A stretch of 64,000 nucleotides of DNA from Triglochin maritima. Lineage: Eukaryota; Streptophyta; Magnoliopsida; Alismatales; Juncaginaceae. The stretch is from NCBI GenBank assembly GCA_963682175.1, contig OY821784.1:36065621-36129620 (forward strand). The letters are read 5' to 3'. Of this stretch, positions 11,096 to 27,900 are shown piece after piece. The position numbers and the translations under genes were made by a program. A model generated the notes under the pieces. That model had not been told where the DNA came from, did no database searches, and saw only the letters and a list, made by a program, of their open reading frames with translations. Numbering within the stretch: position 1 is the stretch's first letter; each line of letters begins with the position of its first letter.

Positions 11096-11791
11096 TCTTT
11101 AATTAGGACTGTCAATTTTACACGATTACACGACACGAAAACGACACAAACTTAGTGGATATGGATTGAGAATTTGAATACGATTAATAAATAGATTGAA
11201 TATGACAACATGATTATTAAATGAGTAAGATACATATTGTTGCTGCAAAAACGATTAAAACACGATAAAACATAATAAGTATTAAGGTAATTAGGTACAC
11301 AATTATGAAGTATTAACTATTAAGTTATTAATTGTCAACTGTGTTTATTTTTACTATTGTATTAAGTAGTCAGTTACTACTGTTTTCATTTGCATGTGAT
11401 TTCTATTAATGTTATTGTAATTGTCTAGTGTTTTTAGTTGTTGATATTTGTTTGGTACAATACTTTAATAAGCAATAATCATGTGTTAAACGGGTGGCGT
11501 GCAATCATGCAGTCCGGTATTCGTGTAATAAACATAACTAATTGTGTGTAGATTATTGTTTAATGGTATAAAATGGTAGTCATGTTAAACGTGTACACGA
11601 AGTAACACGTTCAATAATCGTATATAAACGGGTCGTGTCATGTAAACACGATTATAAACAGATTGGATATAACAGAAGTCTGACAATACGATTATTAAAT
11701 GGGTCGGATACGACGCAACATATAAAACTTATATATACGACTTGACACGACTAGTACACGACACGACACGATTGAGAGCCTTAACTTTAAT
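11096..11791. mobile_element. hAT-type non-autonomous element (680 bp)
   Basis: The element spans 11104-11783, with left end TAGGACTGTCAA and right end the inverse of TAAGGCTCTCAA. It is flanked by 8-bp duplications TCTTTAAT (11096-11103) and ACTTTAAT (11784-11791) with one mismatch. The interior is dominated by ACACGA/TCGTGT-type motifs on both strands near the ends and AT-rich DNA in the middle. No transposase frame is present. Confidence 0.75.
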
Positions 11792-14698
11792 CTACAAAAA
11801 TAAAACATATATTATACAGAAGGGCAATTATAGACAACTGAAAAGAACAAATAGAACGCGTTGACTTTCTGTACAATTTTTACCAAAAAAATAAGAACGT
11901 GCCAATATCTTCATATGAAAAATGCATAGAAATATTAGCACAAAAATATAAATCTACTAGTTAAAAAAAAACAAATACACAAACTTTTTTTTTTTTGAAG
12001 ATTTTTCATCTTTCATAGAATATTATAGTGAAAAACTAGGTTCTTTCCAAAATAAAAAAAAATCCCGCTATATATCTAGAAATAATGTTTGAGTTGTGGG
12101 AGGCATTTTCTTTCCTACACACAAGTGAAACAAAATTTCGTGTCTTAAGTAGCAAAACCTATGCAACAAATATTTTCCAAGTGATTTTTTTCGTTTACGT
12201 GTATCCTAACAGATCATAAATTCTCTTATTTATATGTCGTTATTTTTAAAAGCTTTAAAAAAATTGTCGCGTAAACATCTAGGGAAAAAATGGTTAACAG
12301 CTGACAGTGACTGAAGAAGAGAAATAACAAAAAAATTAGCTTCATATATTCAACATATCATGACATGTAACTTTCGTGAAAACATTATTGGAAAAAAATC
12401 CTCTTAAATCTCAGTTATGATATATAATCCCGTCAAGCAAATCCCTGACTTTAATTGACAGACGCATCAAAATTATTTATCGTATCAAGTTTGAAAAATC
12501 TCAACATTGTGACTATTATTGTTGAGGTGTATATTTAAAGTTAAAACGGAATTTTAACATAAACTGTTATTATCTGAGGTCCACGTGTATGTGGGAGTGC
12601 CTGTGCCATTACTATTTCTCTTATTTAGATAACAATTTTATTCTAAAATTGCTTGATTTGTTGCTTTCGTATCTTTCCATCACTTCTATTTTCAACAGAG
12701 AAATGTTTTTTCATTAAAATAACCACCAAAAGAGTTCTTCTAGAATAGAACATGCTTGTGTGTTTGTCCCAACTTCCAAACTGTATTTTGTCAAAGTATA
12801 TATTTTTAAAAACAAATAATTCGAGCATACGTAATCACAGAGAATTTATTTTACGTATATATCTGATAACTATTAGGAGAAATGTAGATATAAATCACAT
12901 TTACTGGCACAACTTAATACTTTGAAACTTGAGGGGGAATACTAAAATTTTGTAAAGTAGGGGTTTATAATTAACTTTATTGTAGTAGTAACGTTTACGT
13001 GTTTAACGTACCATCTGTACTTATTGCTAATTGATTTGTACATTTACATTTGTATTACCGTAATTTCTTTTGTTGCCGTAATTTTTAAGTTTGGATACTT
13101 TTAGGTGAGCACATTTATTGCAATTTACCTCTTGTGCATTCGTTTTATCTGAAGTTCCTCTTGGAAACACTTAATTTAGTTCTATTAAAAATAATAATTG
13201 AGCACATAAGCATATCAACATATGTTTTTCCTTCCTACTTTCAGTACTACTGTAACAAAAGTTTGGAATTGAGAAAGTGGTTGAAGTTAGGTTAGAAAGA
13301 TAATAAAAAATGTATATAAAAGCCAAACACACCAATATATGTACATAAATACTATTGATTAATGTGATATTTACTTTTCGGATGCTCTGGATTTATATAA
13401 AAACGATTAATAGTAGTAGTTAAGTCCATGTCTAAGGAAATTGCTTGACCCATTATTGTGACTGCACCAGTTGCTTCATTTTCAAGATATTGAATATTCA
13501 TGAAAAATGAATCTCTCTGACGTCCTCCGGTACAATAGCAAGTCAAAGTTCATGACAAAGTGATACACCTTAAGACAATCAATAATCATGTCTATGCTAC
13601 CTCTGGACATCCTGACTTTTATCTTTGTCACGTTATACCATCTTACTTACTGCTAATTTTTCCTTAATCATGCCCTGAAATCCCCTTACACCCTACATAT
13701 TCTTTCCTCCCCATCATTTGGAGGTCAATTTTGAGTATAAATAAAAAATATTAAGAAAACAATTGTAACAAAATTAAAATGATTTTAAAATAAATATATT
13801 AACATTTTAATAATTAAAAAAGAGAGGAATGGGTGGGTGGCACGTCCCCCCACCCGCTGGTCGCCCAAGCGCAAAATCAGGTGACCAACCGCCCATTTTT
13901 TTGAAATTCTCAAATCGCAAACAACTTCGTCTAAGCACACTGTTAAGGCAAAGAGCACACCGTTAATCACAGACAACCCTAGCAGGAGGCGTGTGCATGT
14001 CTGCCCAGGCTGGGTGTTCGGGAAAGAGCACCCGTTAAGGAAGCCCTAAGTTGATTTTTATAACATTAAAACACATAATTGGTGGTATCATCAAAATTAA
14101 AACAAAAAAATATTATTAACTAAAACAAATGAAAATCATAATATAGCCTTCTCCAATACCTTCATTTTACCATATATATCAACAAATATACAAAACTCTC
14201 AAATCTCAGACAACCTCGTCTAAGCACACCCAAAATCCCATTTAAATGCTAATAGATGTAGAATTCCGAAGACAACATGTATTTGGTATAAATACATTTT
14301 TTTACAGTTACCAAAACAAAATTATAATTATTAAATAATTGTTTTGAAAATATATTTATGTTCACGGAAAATATATTTATTCTCGATATGAAATTATATT
14401 TTTTTATGGATGAATCACCTTAACACTCAATATTACATATTATACAATCACTATTGTAACTTCCTCGGTGATGTATATTAAAATTCATTAGTTTGTGGTT
14501 AATGCATTGTAACTTTTAAGTACAAAGTCTATTGTTTATAAATGGAGGTTCATTGTATTGTCTTGGTGAGAGCAATGAAAGTATTCCTTTTTCTTCCGTG
14601 ACATCTCCATCTTTAATTCTTACAAAGCTTTGTTTTACAACAAATCTCAGAATAAATGCAAACATATTAGATATTGGTATAAATTTTAAGCTTTTTTT
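11792..14698. other. long intergenic region with a short duplication
   Basis: Mostly AT-rich. The phrase near 13908-13945 (AACTTCGTCTAAGCACAC) is repeated with changes at 14197-14230 (AACCTCGTCTAAGCACAC). A GC-richer island lies at 13830-14045 with three GCACAC-GTTAA-like phrases. No gene is supported. Confidence 0.4.
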
Positions 14699-15031
14699 CA
14701 AAATAAAAGCTAAAATAACCTCAAATAAAGACAAAAAAGAAAGAAATTACCCTCTCCCTCAAAACAATCCAAAACAACTAAATCTATCTAACATGACTTT
14801 GGGTGAAGTTGACAAGAAGAAGAAGAAGAAGAAAGACTTGAAGAGTTTGGTACTTACGATGAATATAACTTTTAACTTTTAAAATAGAAGGCTAAAAGAA
14901 CCTCAAAGAAAGACAAAAAAAGTTACTCTCTCTCTCAAAACAGTCCAAAACAACTAGAGCTATCTAACATGAGTGAAGTTAACAAGTAGAAAAAAGACCT
15001 GAAGAGTTTGGGACTTTTGATGAATCTCATA
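14699..15031. repeat. direct tandem duplication, period about 181 bp
   Basis: The phrase CTAAAATAACCTCAAA at 14711 reappears as CTAAAAGAACCTCAAA at 14892. The following text matches through TCTATCTAACATGA, AAGTTGACAAG or AAGTTAACAAG, and GAAGAGTTTGG. The first copy carries an expanded GAA run. Neither copy shows a coding frame. Confidence 0.75.
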
Positions 15032-15689
15032 ATTCTCATTAACCAATAAACAAAAGATGCTAATTTTAATATATAAAAAATTCTTTCTTTCAAAATAATA
15101 AATAAACTAATGATACTTTGGAAATTCAAATTGCACCAGCCAAAGTTGTTGTCTACTATAAATTCTATAATTATACCTAGCTATCGAGAATGTGGAGTAG
15201 ACAACTCTCAAATTACAACTTATTCTTTTCATATTTGTACAAAAAGGATTGTGGATCACAACCCCCAATCCCACCCACAACCAAATTACCAAACTACTGT
15301 TATTTCAATTAAATCACACCAGTTTTCAAAAAAAAAAACAAAAACAAACGTTGTTGTCTACTTGTGCCCTTCTCTCACCTCAAGAGAGATAAAATAGTTT
15401 TGAGAGAGAGAAAATAAAAGGGGGGAAAAACATTAAAACAATGAGGTGTGCTGGTGTGGTCTGTTTGCTTCATTTTTCTTCTTCTTATAAGTTCTAACCC
15501 ACCAAACCACAACTCCTACCCTTTTCCGCTCTTTTCCAACACCAACCCGTTTCTTTATTTTCCTCCTTTACGCTGTCAAGATCCCACCTTTCATGCCCAA
15601 AACGAGTTGGGTCTTCCTTGTTTGCGAGAAATATCCGATCTTGGTAACCGAATCGGGGTTAGAAACCCATTTGGGGTTTTCGGTACCAC

Positions 15690-15993
15690 TAAATTCCGTG
15701 TTTTAGCTCACGAACGGTGTTTGCATCCCTTTGGAACCCATTTAGGGTTTTGGTTCCCTTTAAAATCGTGGAATTTAGCTCCCATTCTGTGTTTGCAACC
15801 CTTTTGAGGTTTTGGGTAAGTCTAAATTTGTGGTTTTTAGCTTCCAATCTGCCTTTGGAACCCTTTTGGGGTTTTGGGTAAGTCAAAATTGTGGTTTTGG
15901 GTAAGTCAAAATTTGTGGTTTTTAGCTTCCAATCGGCCTTTGGAACCCATTTGGGGTTTTGGGTAAGTCTAAGTTTGTGGTTTTTAGCTCCCA
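15690..15993 (+). repeat. tandem repeat in the CDPK leader, five AGCT-marked units
   Basis: A unit containing TTTTTAGCTCCCAAT, then CCTTTGGAACCC, TTTGGGGTTTTGGGTAAGTC and AAATTTGTGG recurs. AGCT marks fall at 15705, 15777, 15839, 15924 and 15986, about 62-85 bases apart. The last unit runs directly into the CDPK start codon at 15994. Units of the later copies contain both a donor-like GGTAAGT and an acceptor-like TTTTTAG. Confidence 0.8.
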
Positions 15994-20368
<4,375 letters not shown>

Positions 20369-21913
20369 TAACAAAAAATCTTTAATCTCGTTAATTTGTC
20401 CTTTGTTTCTTCTAATCCTTTGGTTTGAAGTTGTATTTCTTTTTTGGTCCTTCATGGTTCTTACTCTTTCAAATAGAAGATTAATGCTTATCTTCAAGTT
20501 TTGTAAATTTTCATTGCGTTATAGTGTTTTTAAACTGGAAGAAGATGTAGCGTGCGGTTCATAGCGATCAACTGCATCAGTCCTACCAAGGCTCGATGTC
20601 TGATACAAAACGGATAGTGGAAACTATCAAGTGAGGCTTGAAGGCTTGATTAGAACGTAGTCCATGACTGAACTGTTTAAATCAAGGATTCCTGCGGTTT
20701 GGTTGTTCATTATTATCTCTACTTGATATAATTCCACATTGTTAGTATTAGTTTACATTTAATTCTATTTATCTCCCACTAAACTAAAAATCTATCCACT
20801 TTCAAAAGTTCAGAACCATTTGGTTTGCTAATAATTCTGTAGAGTCAAGAATAAGATCAAGGTTGTCCAATATTCAAAATAATTTTACAAACAAATGTAA
20901 TGTCAAACTAATCAAATTTAGAGGAAAGATTCACTACCTTTTAACTTTTGTTTACCATCAATTTATTTTTGCTCATAATTTAAAATTTTAAGTTTAAATG
21001 AAAAATTCAAATTATATATCTTGATATATAACTTATATTATCTATACGTGTCGAAAATCAAAAAAATTATAAGTCATTTGTTACGAGATCAATAAAAAGA
21101 AAAATTAAGCTTCCTCGTTGAGCTTATAGAAAAATTAGTGGTAGAGTTTGGTTGACAGACTATCAACCAAAATCATAGTTTGAAAATGCACGCATATGCG
21201 ACCGCATCCACATATATAATGTAGTCCTACTACATGTCCACATCCCAAATTGAAGATGCGGTCTTCGACTATGTGCTTGCAGATGTGTTGTTATCTAGAT
21301 GAGTTATATTTTAATGATGTAATTTGTTTATTGGTAAACTAATTTTCCATTTTTGACCTATTGCAGCTTTTAGTACAAAAATGAGCATATCAAATCTCCC
21401 AAAACGTTAATTGTGCAATATTTATGTAACGAATACGGATATGGTTATTTTTTAGTTTCAGTAATGCAAAACAATAATCGAGGTTATATGAATGCGGACA
21501 ACAATCAAATATGGATATGCATCAGATATTATGTTTTTACTTATAAATTTATGGACAATTTTGAAATTAAGAATTTAGATATGAATACGAATCAAATATT
21601 ATCTTGTATACTTTTATCTGTACTGTTACCGTATTCGGAAACATATTTAAACGAGTTCTATATTCAGTAACCATGTAATTCTTAACAGGTTCGAGTACAT
21701 AAGGCGGAGACACTTCACTTCACCCCCCTGAGGGCCTGACCCTGACGTATATCTCCAACTAATTTCCCAAAATTAACGGACGAAAGCTTAATTACGCATC
21801 TTAAGCAGGAACAAGATTCAAAAAAATCCTTTTAAATTAACGAAAAACCGCTTTCTTAATCTTAAAAAGAAAAGCAGATAATCCACAACACTGGAGTTTT
21901 GGTGGAGGAGAAG
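20369..21913. other. CDPK 3' UTR and CCD1 upstream region
   Basis: The first 300 or so bases are T-rich 3' UTR-like sequence. The rest is AT-rich intergenic DNA. No TATA box was placed with confidence in front of 21914. No other feature is seen. Confidence 0.4.
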
Positions 21914-24900
21914 ATGAAGATGGAAGGAGTAGTCTCGGTCGATCCGAACCCCACCAAAGGCCTCATCTCTTCCGTTCTCGATCTCCTCGACCGATCCGTC
22001 CTCTTCCTTACCGGAAAATCATCATCATCGGGGCGCAACGCGGGGCTCGCTGGGACCCTCGCGCCGGTCGCCGACGAGACTCCGCCGTCCTCCGATCTCC
22101 CCGTCAGGGGACTCCTTCCGGTTGGAGTTTCTCTGATTTTTTGTTGATTTTGTCGGTGGATGTGGAGTTTTAGGGGGTTTTGTGGTTGCAGGAGTGCTTG
22201 AATGGGGAGTTTGGAAGGGTCGGGCCAAATCCGAGGTTTAAGCCTGCTGCTGGATACCACTGGTGCTTCACTTCTTTCCTTTCTCTAGTAGTAGAGCTGT
22301 CAACCGGGTCTTGTTCGTGTACTATCGTTTGGTACTGTACTTGTGTCGGAATTTCTTGTTATCGTGTTAGCACAATTTGAAGAAGATTCATATTGATATT
22401 TTTTTTCTAATAACATTTTAATTGACTGTTATCAAGTAAAAAAATAATTGATTACCTAACAAAATATGTTATTCATATCAGTTTCATATAAAAAATCAAC
22501 ATATTGTATAATCGTGTCGTGTTTGTGTCAAATTGTGTACCAATTATTTCGTGTGAAGTTGTGTTTAAATCGTCACCATTTTGTGTCGTGTCATCGTATC
22601 ATGTCAGACATTGACGGTCCCATCTTATAGTGCTTCTGTGCTCGATTCTAGTATTTTTTAAAATATTATATATATTTATTAATTAAATGCCATCGTGTAA
22701 CCCAGTGGCGGTGGTAGTTATGGACCAAGGGCCCCCCCCTCCCATGGATTTTGGATTCCACCCATAAAATGTAACCAACCTGGATCCCCTGTTCGGATTT
22801 TGCATAGTTAAGTATATAACAATTGAATTTTGTCCCCACTGAATTTTAGATTTTAACTAGTTAAATATGAATAATATTGGATTTTTTAACTCCTTAAATT
22901 TTCTCCTAGATGTCATGTGAATTTTGTCCCATTGACTTGAGTTCCTGACACCACCTCTGGTATAACTCATGTGAGTTCCAAATATTCTAGGCTAATCTAA
23001 GACTAGCAATTTACCAACTGAATTAGCTCCAATTGGTTGTTCTTCATTTTAGTGGTCATTTTTAGTAGGGCTGAAAGTGGTCCTGATAATTTCCCATTCA
23101 TCCGTCTCACCATTTGAATTCGGTTGGTAGGCTACAACTATAGTGTGGCAGCAAATATGTGTGGCACTAATTGTATGTGTGGGTAACATCTGACTCGTGT
23201 TTGTATCTGACTTCTGCAATTTGAAGTTTTTCATGAATTCATGAGTTTATAAGATGGTATCCTATTTTTATTTTTATCCTGATAGTTGGTCATTTCGGAT
23301 TTGTAATGTCTCCGTTGGAACTAATGTTTGTTGTTCTCAACAACCTTAAGTTGTTATTTTGAATAAGTAGTCGTAACCATATGCTTGTGTATTTATTTTA
23401 TCTAATAAATAATATGTTAATGTATACTAAAATATTAACAAAAAAATATTACTCATTTTCAAACAGTAACATATATGTTTCATACTAAGTTGATTTGAAA
23501 CAAAATTGAACTATCTTGGTTTTTTGGCGTGAACATATCTACTATTTTGATCAATTGCTTGACTTCTGGTCCAACTTAAGTTGAGATTGTTAACTGTTTT
23601 TAGCTAATCAGGAATAAGGACCCCTTGATTTAGTCGAGGGAAAGTTGTTCCCACGGTCCATCCCTGAAATTGAGGGGTCAATTAACGAAACTGGTGCTCC
23701 TTCATCCATTAAATGAACGCTCAATTACAAAATAATTTTTTGAGTATTTGATGACTGAATTTGGGTAGACAGTTCATGAAATGAGTGGTTAATTTACTGA
23801 TTTTTCATGTAAATGTACTGAAGCATAAGTGCTTAAGCAATGACTTCTGGGAATTTGTTGTGTTAAAAAATAAAATAGTTCTTGTGCTGACAACTCAATA
23901 CTTGCCAAGCATATGCTGACATAGAAGAGATTAAAGAAGAACGTTTTGTTCTGAATTGGTTACATGCAAATGTTCTTGATTTCTCAATTTTCCCATTGTT
24001 CCCTTCTTTTTTGCAGGTTTGATGGAGATGGGTGTGTTTCTCTTCTTAATCAAAATGAGTTGCTTGTAATTTCAATCTACCAACCTAAATATTAGCACGT
24101 ATGGTATGTATAATTTATGATGATTTCTGTAGTAGTCGACAACAAAAACTACGTCACAAAGATATTTTTTAGATGAATGAAAGACTTATTGATCATAGAA
24201 ATATTTCGATCTAAGATATACCAGAGCAAGTGAACCAACCATCAACTCAGGAAAAAAAGTAGGGGTGTAAGTGGGGAAGGGCGGGGTGGGGTTTTGCCCC
24301 ATCGGTACCTGCCCTGCATAAGTTAAGCGGATAAGCGGGACGGAGCAAAAATAAAAAAAACCCGCTACCCGCCCTGCTTAAGGGTGGAATAGGCGGAGTG
24401 GGCGGGTTATGCGGGTTAGACGAGACATTTTCAATTTAATGATGTAGTATAGTTATTTTTTAATGAAATTTGCTTACACAAACATTTAATGATGCAATAT
24501 AATTTCTTTTAAATAATATGGAACATGGACCATATGAAATATGACCGACAACAAGATTGAACATATTAGACATTTCCTTTGTTAAAAATAAAGTATTTTT
24601 GGTGTTTTACATACAAATATTGTTCAATTTTGAAGAATACTAACCAAAACCACAAATTTGACCCAAATTAACTTAACTATACAAAATGACAAGACTCAAA
24701 ACCAACAAAAAACTCAAAAAAAGAGAGTATTGGAATGTGGAATTGTGTCACTACAATAGAAGACATTCAGGTCCTTAAAAGGTGGCTTGTTTATGTTTCT
24801 ATGCATCTCAGATTAATTGGTGAGCCTCTGTTGTGCTTGTGCTAAACCTTGATGATGTATTTGCAAAAGTTCTTTGTTGAATTTATGTGCCCAATGTGTA

Positions 24901-27900
24901 TACTCCTACACATAATTGATCAAAAAGTTTAAGATGTTTATGAATGTGCATTCAAGATTTTTGTTTCTGCTCTCCATCATGCCTACACCTGGACATTTTG
25001 TTTTTGATAATTTTTGAGTATTATTAGCAAAGATTCACTTGAATCATTATGTATGTTACTGTTGCATTTCCATGTTACGTTTCTTCTGTGAATAGGATGA
25101 TTCATGCTCTTCGTATAAAAGATGGAAAGGCCACATTTGTGTCCCGGTTTGTTAAGACATCGCGATTTAAACAAGAAGAGTACTTTGGAGGGCCAAAGTT
25201 CCTAAAGGTGCAATATGCCTTTTTAAAGGTCTTATTATTTAAGAACTTAATATTTTCCATAGCTTTATGCTATGTAAGTGTGAATTATTTTTGTAGTTTG
25301 TTGTATTTGTGAACTTTCCCCTTAAAGGTTTAATTAAAAATATTTGTTTTTCAAAATGGAAATGTGTGGTGCATGTCCGACATCTCAAATCCCCACCTTG
25401 TCATTCTTCACAAAATTGAGAATTATGCCTACATCAAAACAATGGCTGAATATTGTTCAGTTATCTTGGAAAGTTACAAGTGCTTTTACACTAATTGCAG
25501 CTTGGAGACCTGAAGGGTCCGTTTGGGCTGTTTGCAGTCTTTATGCAAAATCTTCGAGCTAAATTGAGAGTACTGGATATGTCATATGGGGTAGGAACAG
25601 GTAAAGTAAGTCAATCATGGAAATCTGATATGGAAAATTAAAACCATCTACTATGTGCACTGTTGAGGTGGTGATCTCCAATATTTGGTTGTAGGAAACA
25701 CAGCTGTAGTATATCACCATGGAAAGCTTTTGGCCCTACAAGAAGCGGACAAGCCTTGTGAGTTTCCTAAATAAAAATGTCTTTACACTGAGTAATAGTG
25801 TAGTTGATTATTGTTCTGTAGCTGAACCTTGATTTGCTTTTGACTATAGATGTTGTAAGGGTTATGGAAGATGGGGACCTGCAAACACTAGGACTGTTGG
25901 ATTATGACAAACGGCTAAACCATAGCTTCACTGCACATCCAAAGATCGACCCAGTCACAGGTAAAACTGTAAATGTGATTTCATGTAACCTGTTTTCCTT
26001 AATCATATTGTTTCTAATCATCTCAGCATGTCAATTGAGATCCTTTCACTGTGGAAACAAGCTACGGTAGTTTCTTCTTCTTGACGCTGCACGTCTTTGG
26101 TTAAATGCAGATGAGATGTTTACTTTTGGTTATTCGTTGCAACAACCAAGTATTACGTACCGGGTTATCACAAAAGATGGTATTATGATGGATCCTGTCC
26201 GAGTTACGCTACCATCCCCCATCATGATGCATGATTTTGCTATCACGGAAAACTATGCTATATTTATGGACCTTCCCCTGAATTTCTGCCCAAAGGTGCT
26301 ACAAAGTTTGACAGTTTTTTAAATTTATGATTTTAGTGAGCATTTTGAATACAGATTTGAGCTAGTTATGCATCACTTGGTCTAGGCAAATTTGTTGCGG
26401 CCTACACTAGGTGCAACTACGGGTGCAACTCGGATAATTTGACTCGGATACCTAGTATATCCGAATTCAAATTCCATATCCATTACCAAATTTCAAATTC
26501 GAATCTGAAATCAGTAGAACTATCCGAATTCAAATCCGAATCTTCAAATTTTTTCGAATACTAATTAGTATTCGGATATTATCCGAAATTAAATAGATAT
26601 GTATACTGTAATGAATTTTCGAATCAAAATTTTCAAATACTAAATTTTCGAATACTAATTTTTAATTTTCGAATACTAATGTGTATTTGGCCATGTATCC
26701 GAATAATTCGGATAATTCGAATTTGAAATACTTTGTATCCGAATTCGTATCCGATTTCTAATTGGTAATTTTTTTTAAACCAAATCCGTATCCGAAATTA
26801 AATTGGTAACATGGACCTAACTAAATACCAATTAAATAGAAATTTTCGAATCAAATACTCGGATAGTTGATAATCATTTGCACCCCTAGATGCAGCCAGC
26901 CATAAGGTGTCTTCTAGTTCATATAAATTGATTAGCTATCATATTGCATAAAGTTCATTATATTAAATGCTGAGGATATGAACTCTTGGTTAATCAAGGT
27001 TATATTTTGTGTCTAGATAGGAATGATAAATAGTTATACGTAAACTATTACAAGATTTACATCAGAGTCCAGCAAGGCAGCACAGAAAGAAAAACAAATA
27101 TGATGTTTATTCTCAATTAACCAATACAAAGATATTCAAAAGAACCAAATTATTTAACAACTCGAACCCTCTTTCTACATTTATTCAAAATAAGTTTAGA
27201 ATTATAGATTTGCGTGTAGTACTCTGGGGAGAATGTTTAATATGACCCACGATTGAAACTTAAAACTCCATTGGTAAATCGTTTTGTAATTGTGATACAT
27301 GCTAATGTTTTGTATGCAACTTTACATTAGGAAAGTTGGAAGTGTTGTCATATTCTTTTAAGATGTAATAATGTAATCATTATGGGTTTGTTTTTACTCT
27401 ATAAAACAGATCGTGGGCTATTGCGAGTTTATTTTTGTTGTGGCACATTGCAGTCCATCCACAATATAATTTTATCATAGAACTTTTGCAGCTTTGCTCA
27501 ACATATCCTCTCAGCACTATAAGGGAAAAGGTGAACATGTGCAAGGAGAATATTTGCGAAGACATGAACTAATAAGATCCATAATAGACTAATAGAGATA
27601 TAATATGTTACAAACAATTCTGTGATTTAGGGATACTTGTATGTATTGGTGCAACAAGATTGCATGAACAGAGGTGCAATTATATATTCTAGGTGTGTGC
27701 GTACAGTTTAACTTGATGATGTCAACACTGATTTGATCTGCATATTATTTCGTGGAGGAAACTTTGTTCCACTTTAATTATTTATGCTTCTTGTTTAGAA
27801 CATAGTGAAAGGGAAGTTCATCTTCTCGTTTGATGCTACAAAAAGAGGTCATTTTGGCATTCTCCCTCGATATGCGAAGGATGAACTGCAGATGAGGTGG

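Noticed and set aside
15448..15807. 119-codon plus-strand frame upstream of the CDPK
   Set aside because: It covers leader sequence and the repeat array; no recognisable domain, and the real start MGNCC lies downstream.
24260..24723. Complete hAT element with AAAAAAAG duplications
   Set aside because: The matching octamers are simple A-runs, and the proposed right end is not an inverse of the left end.
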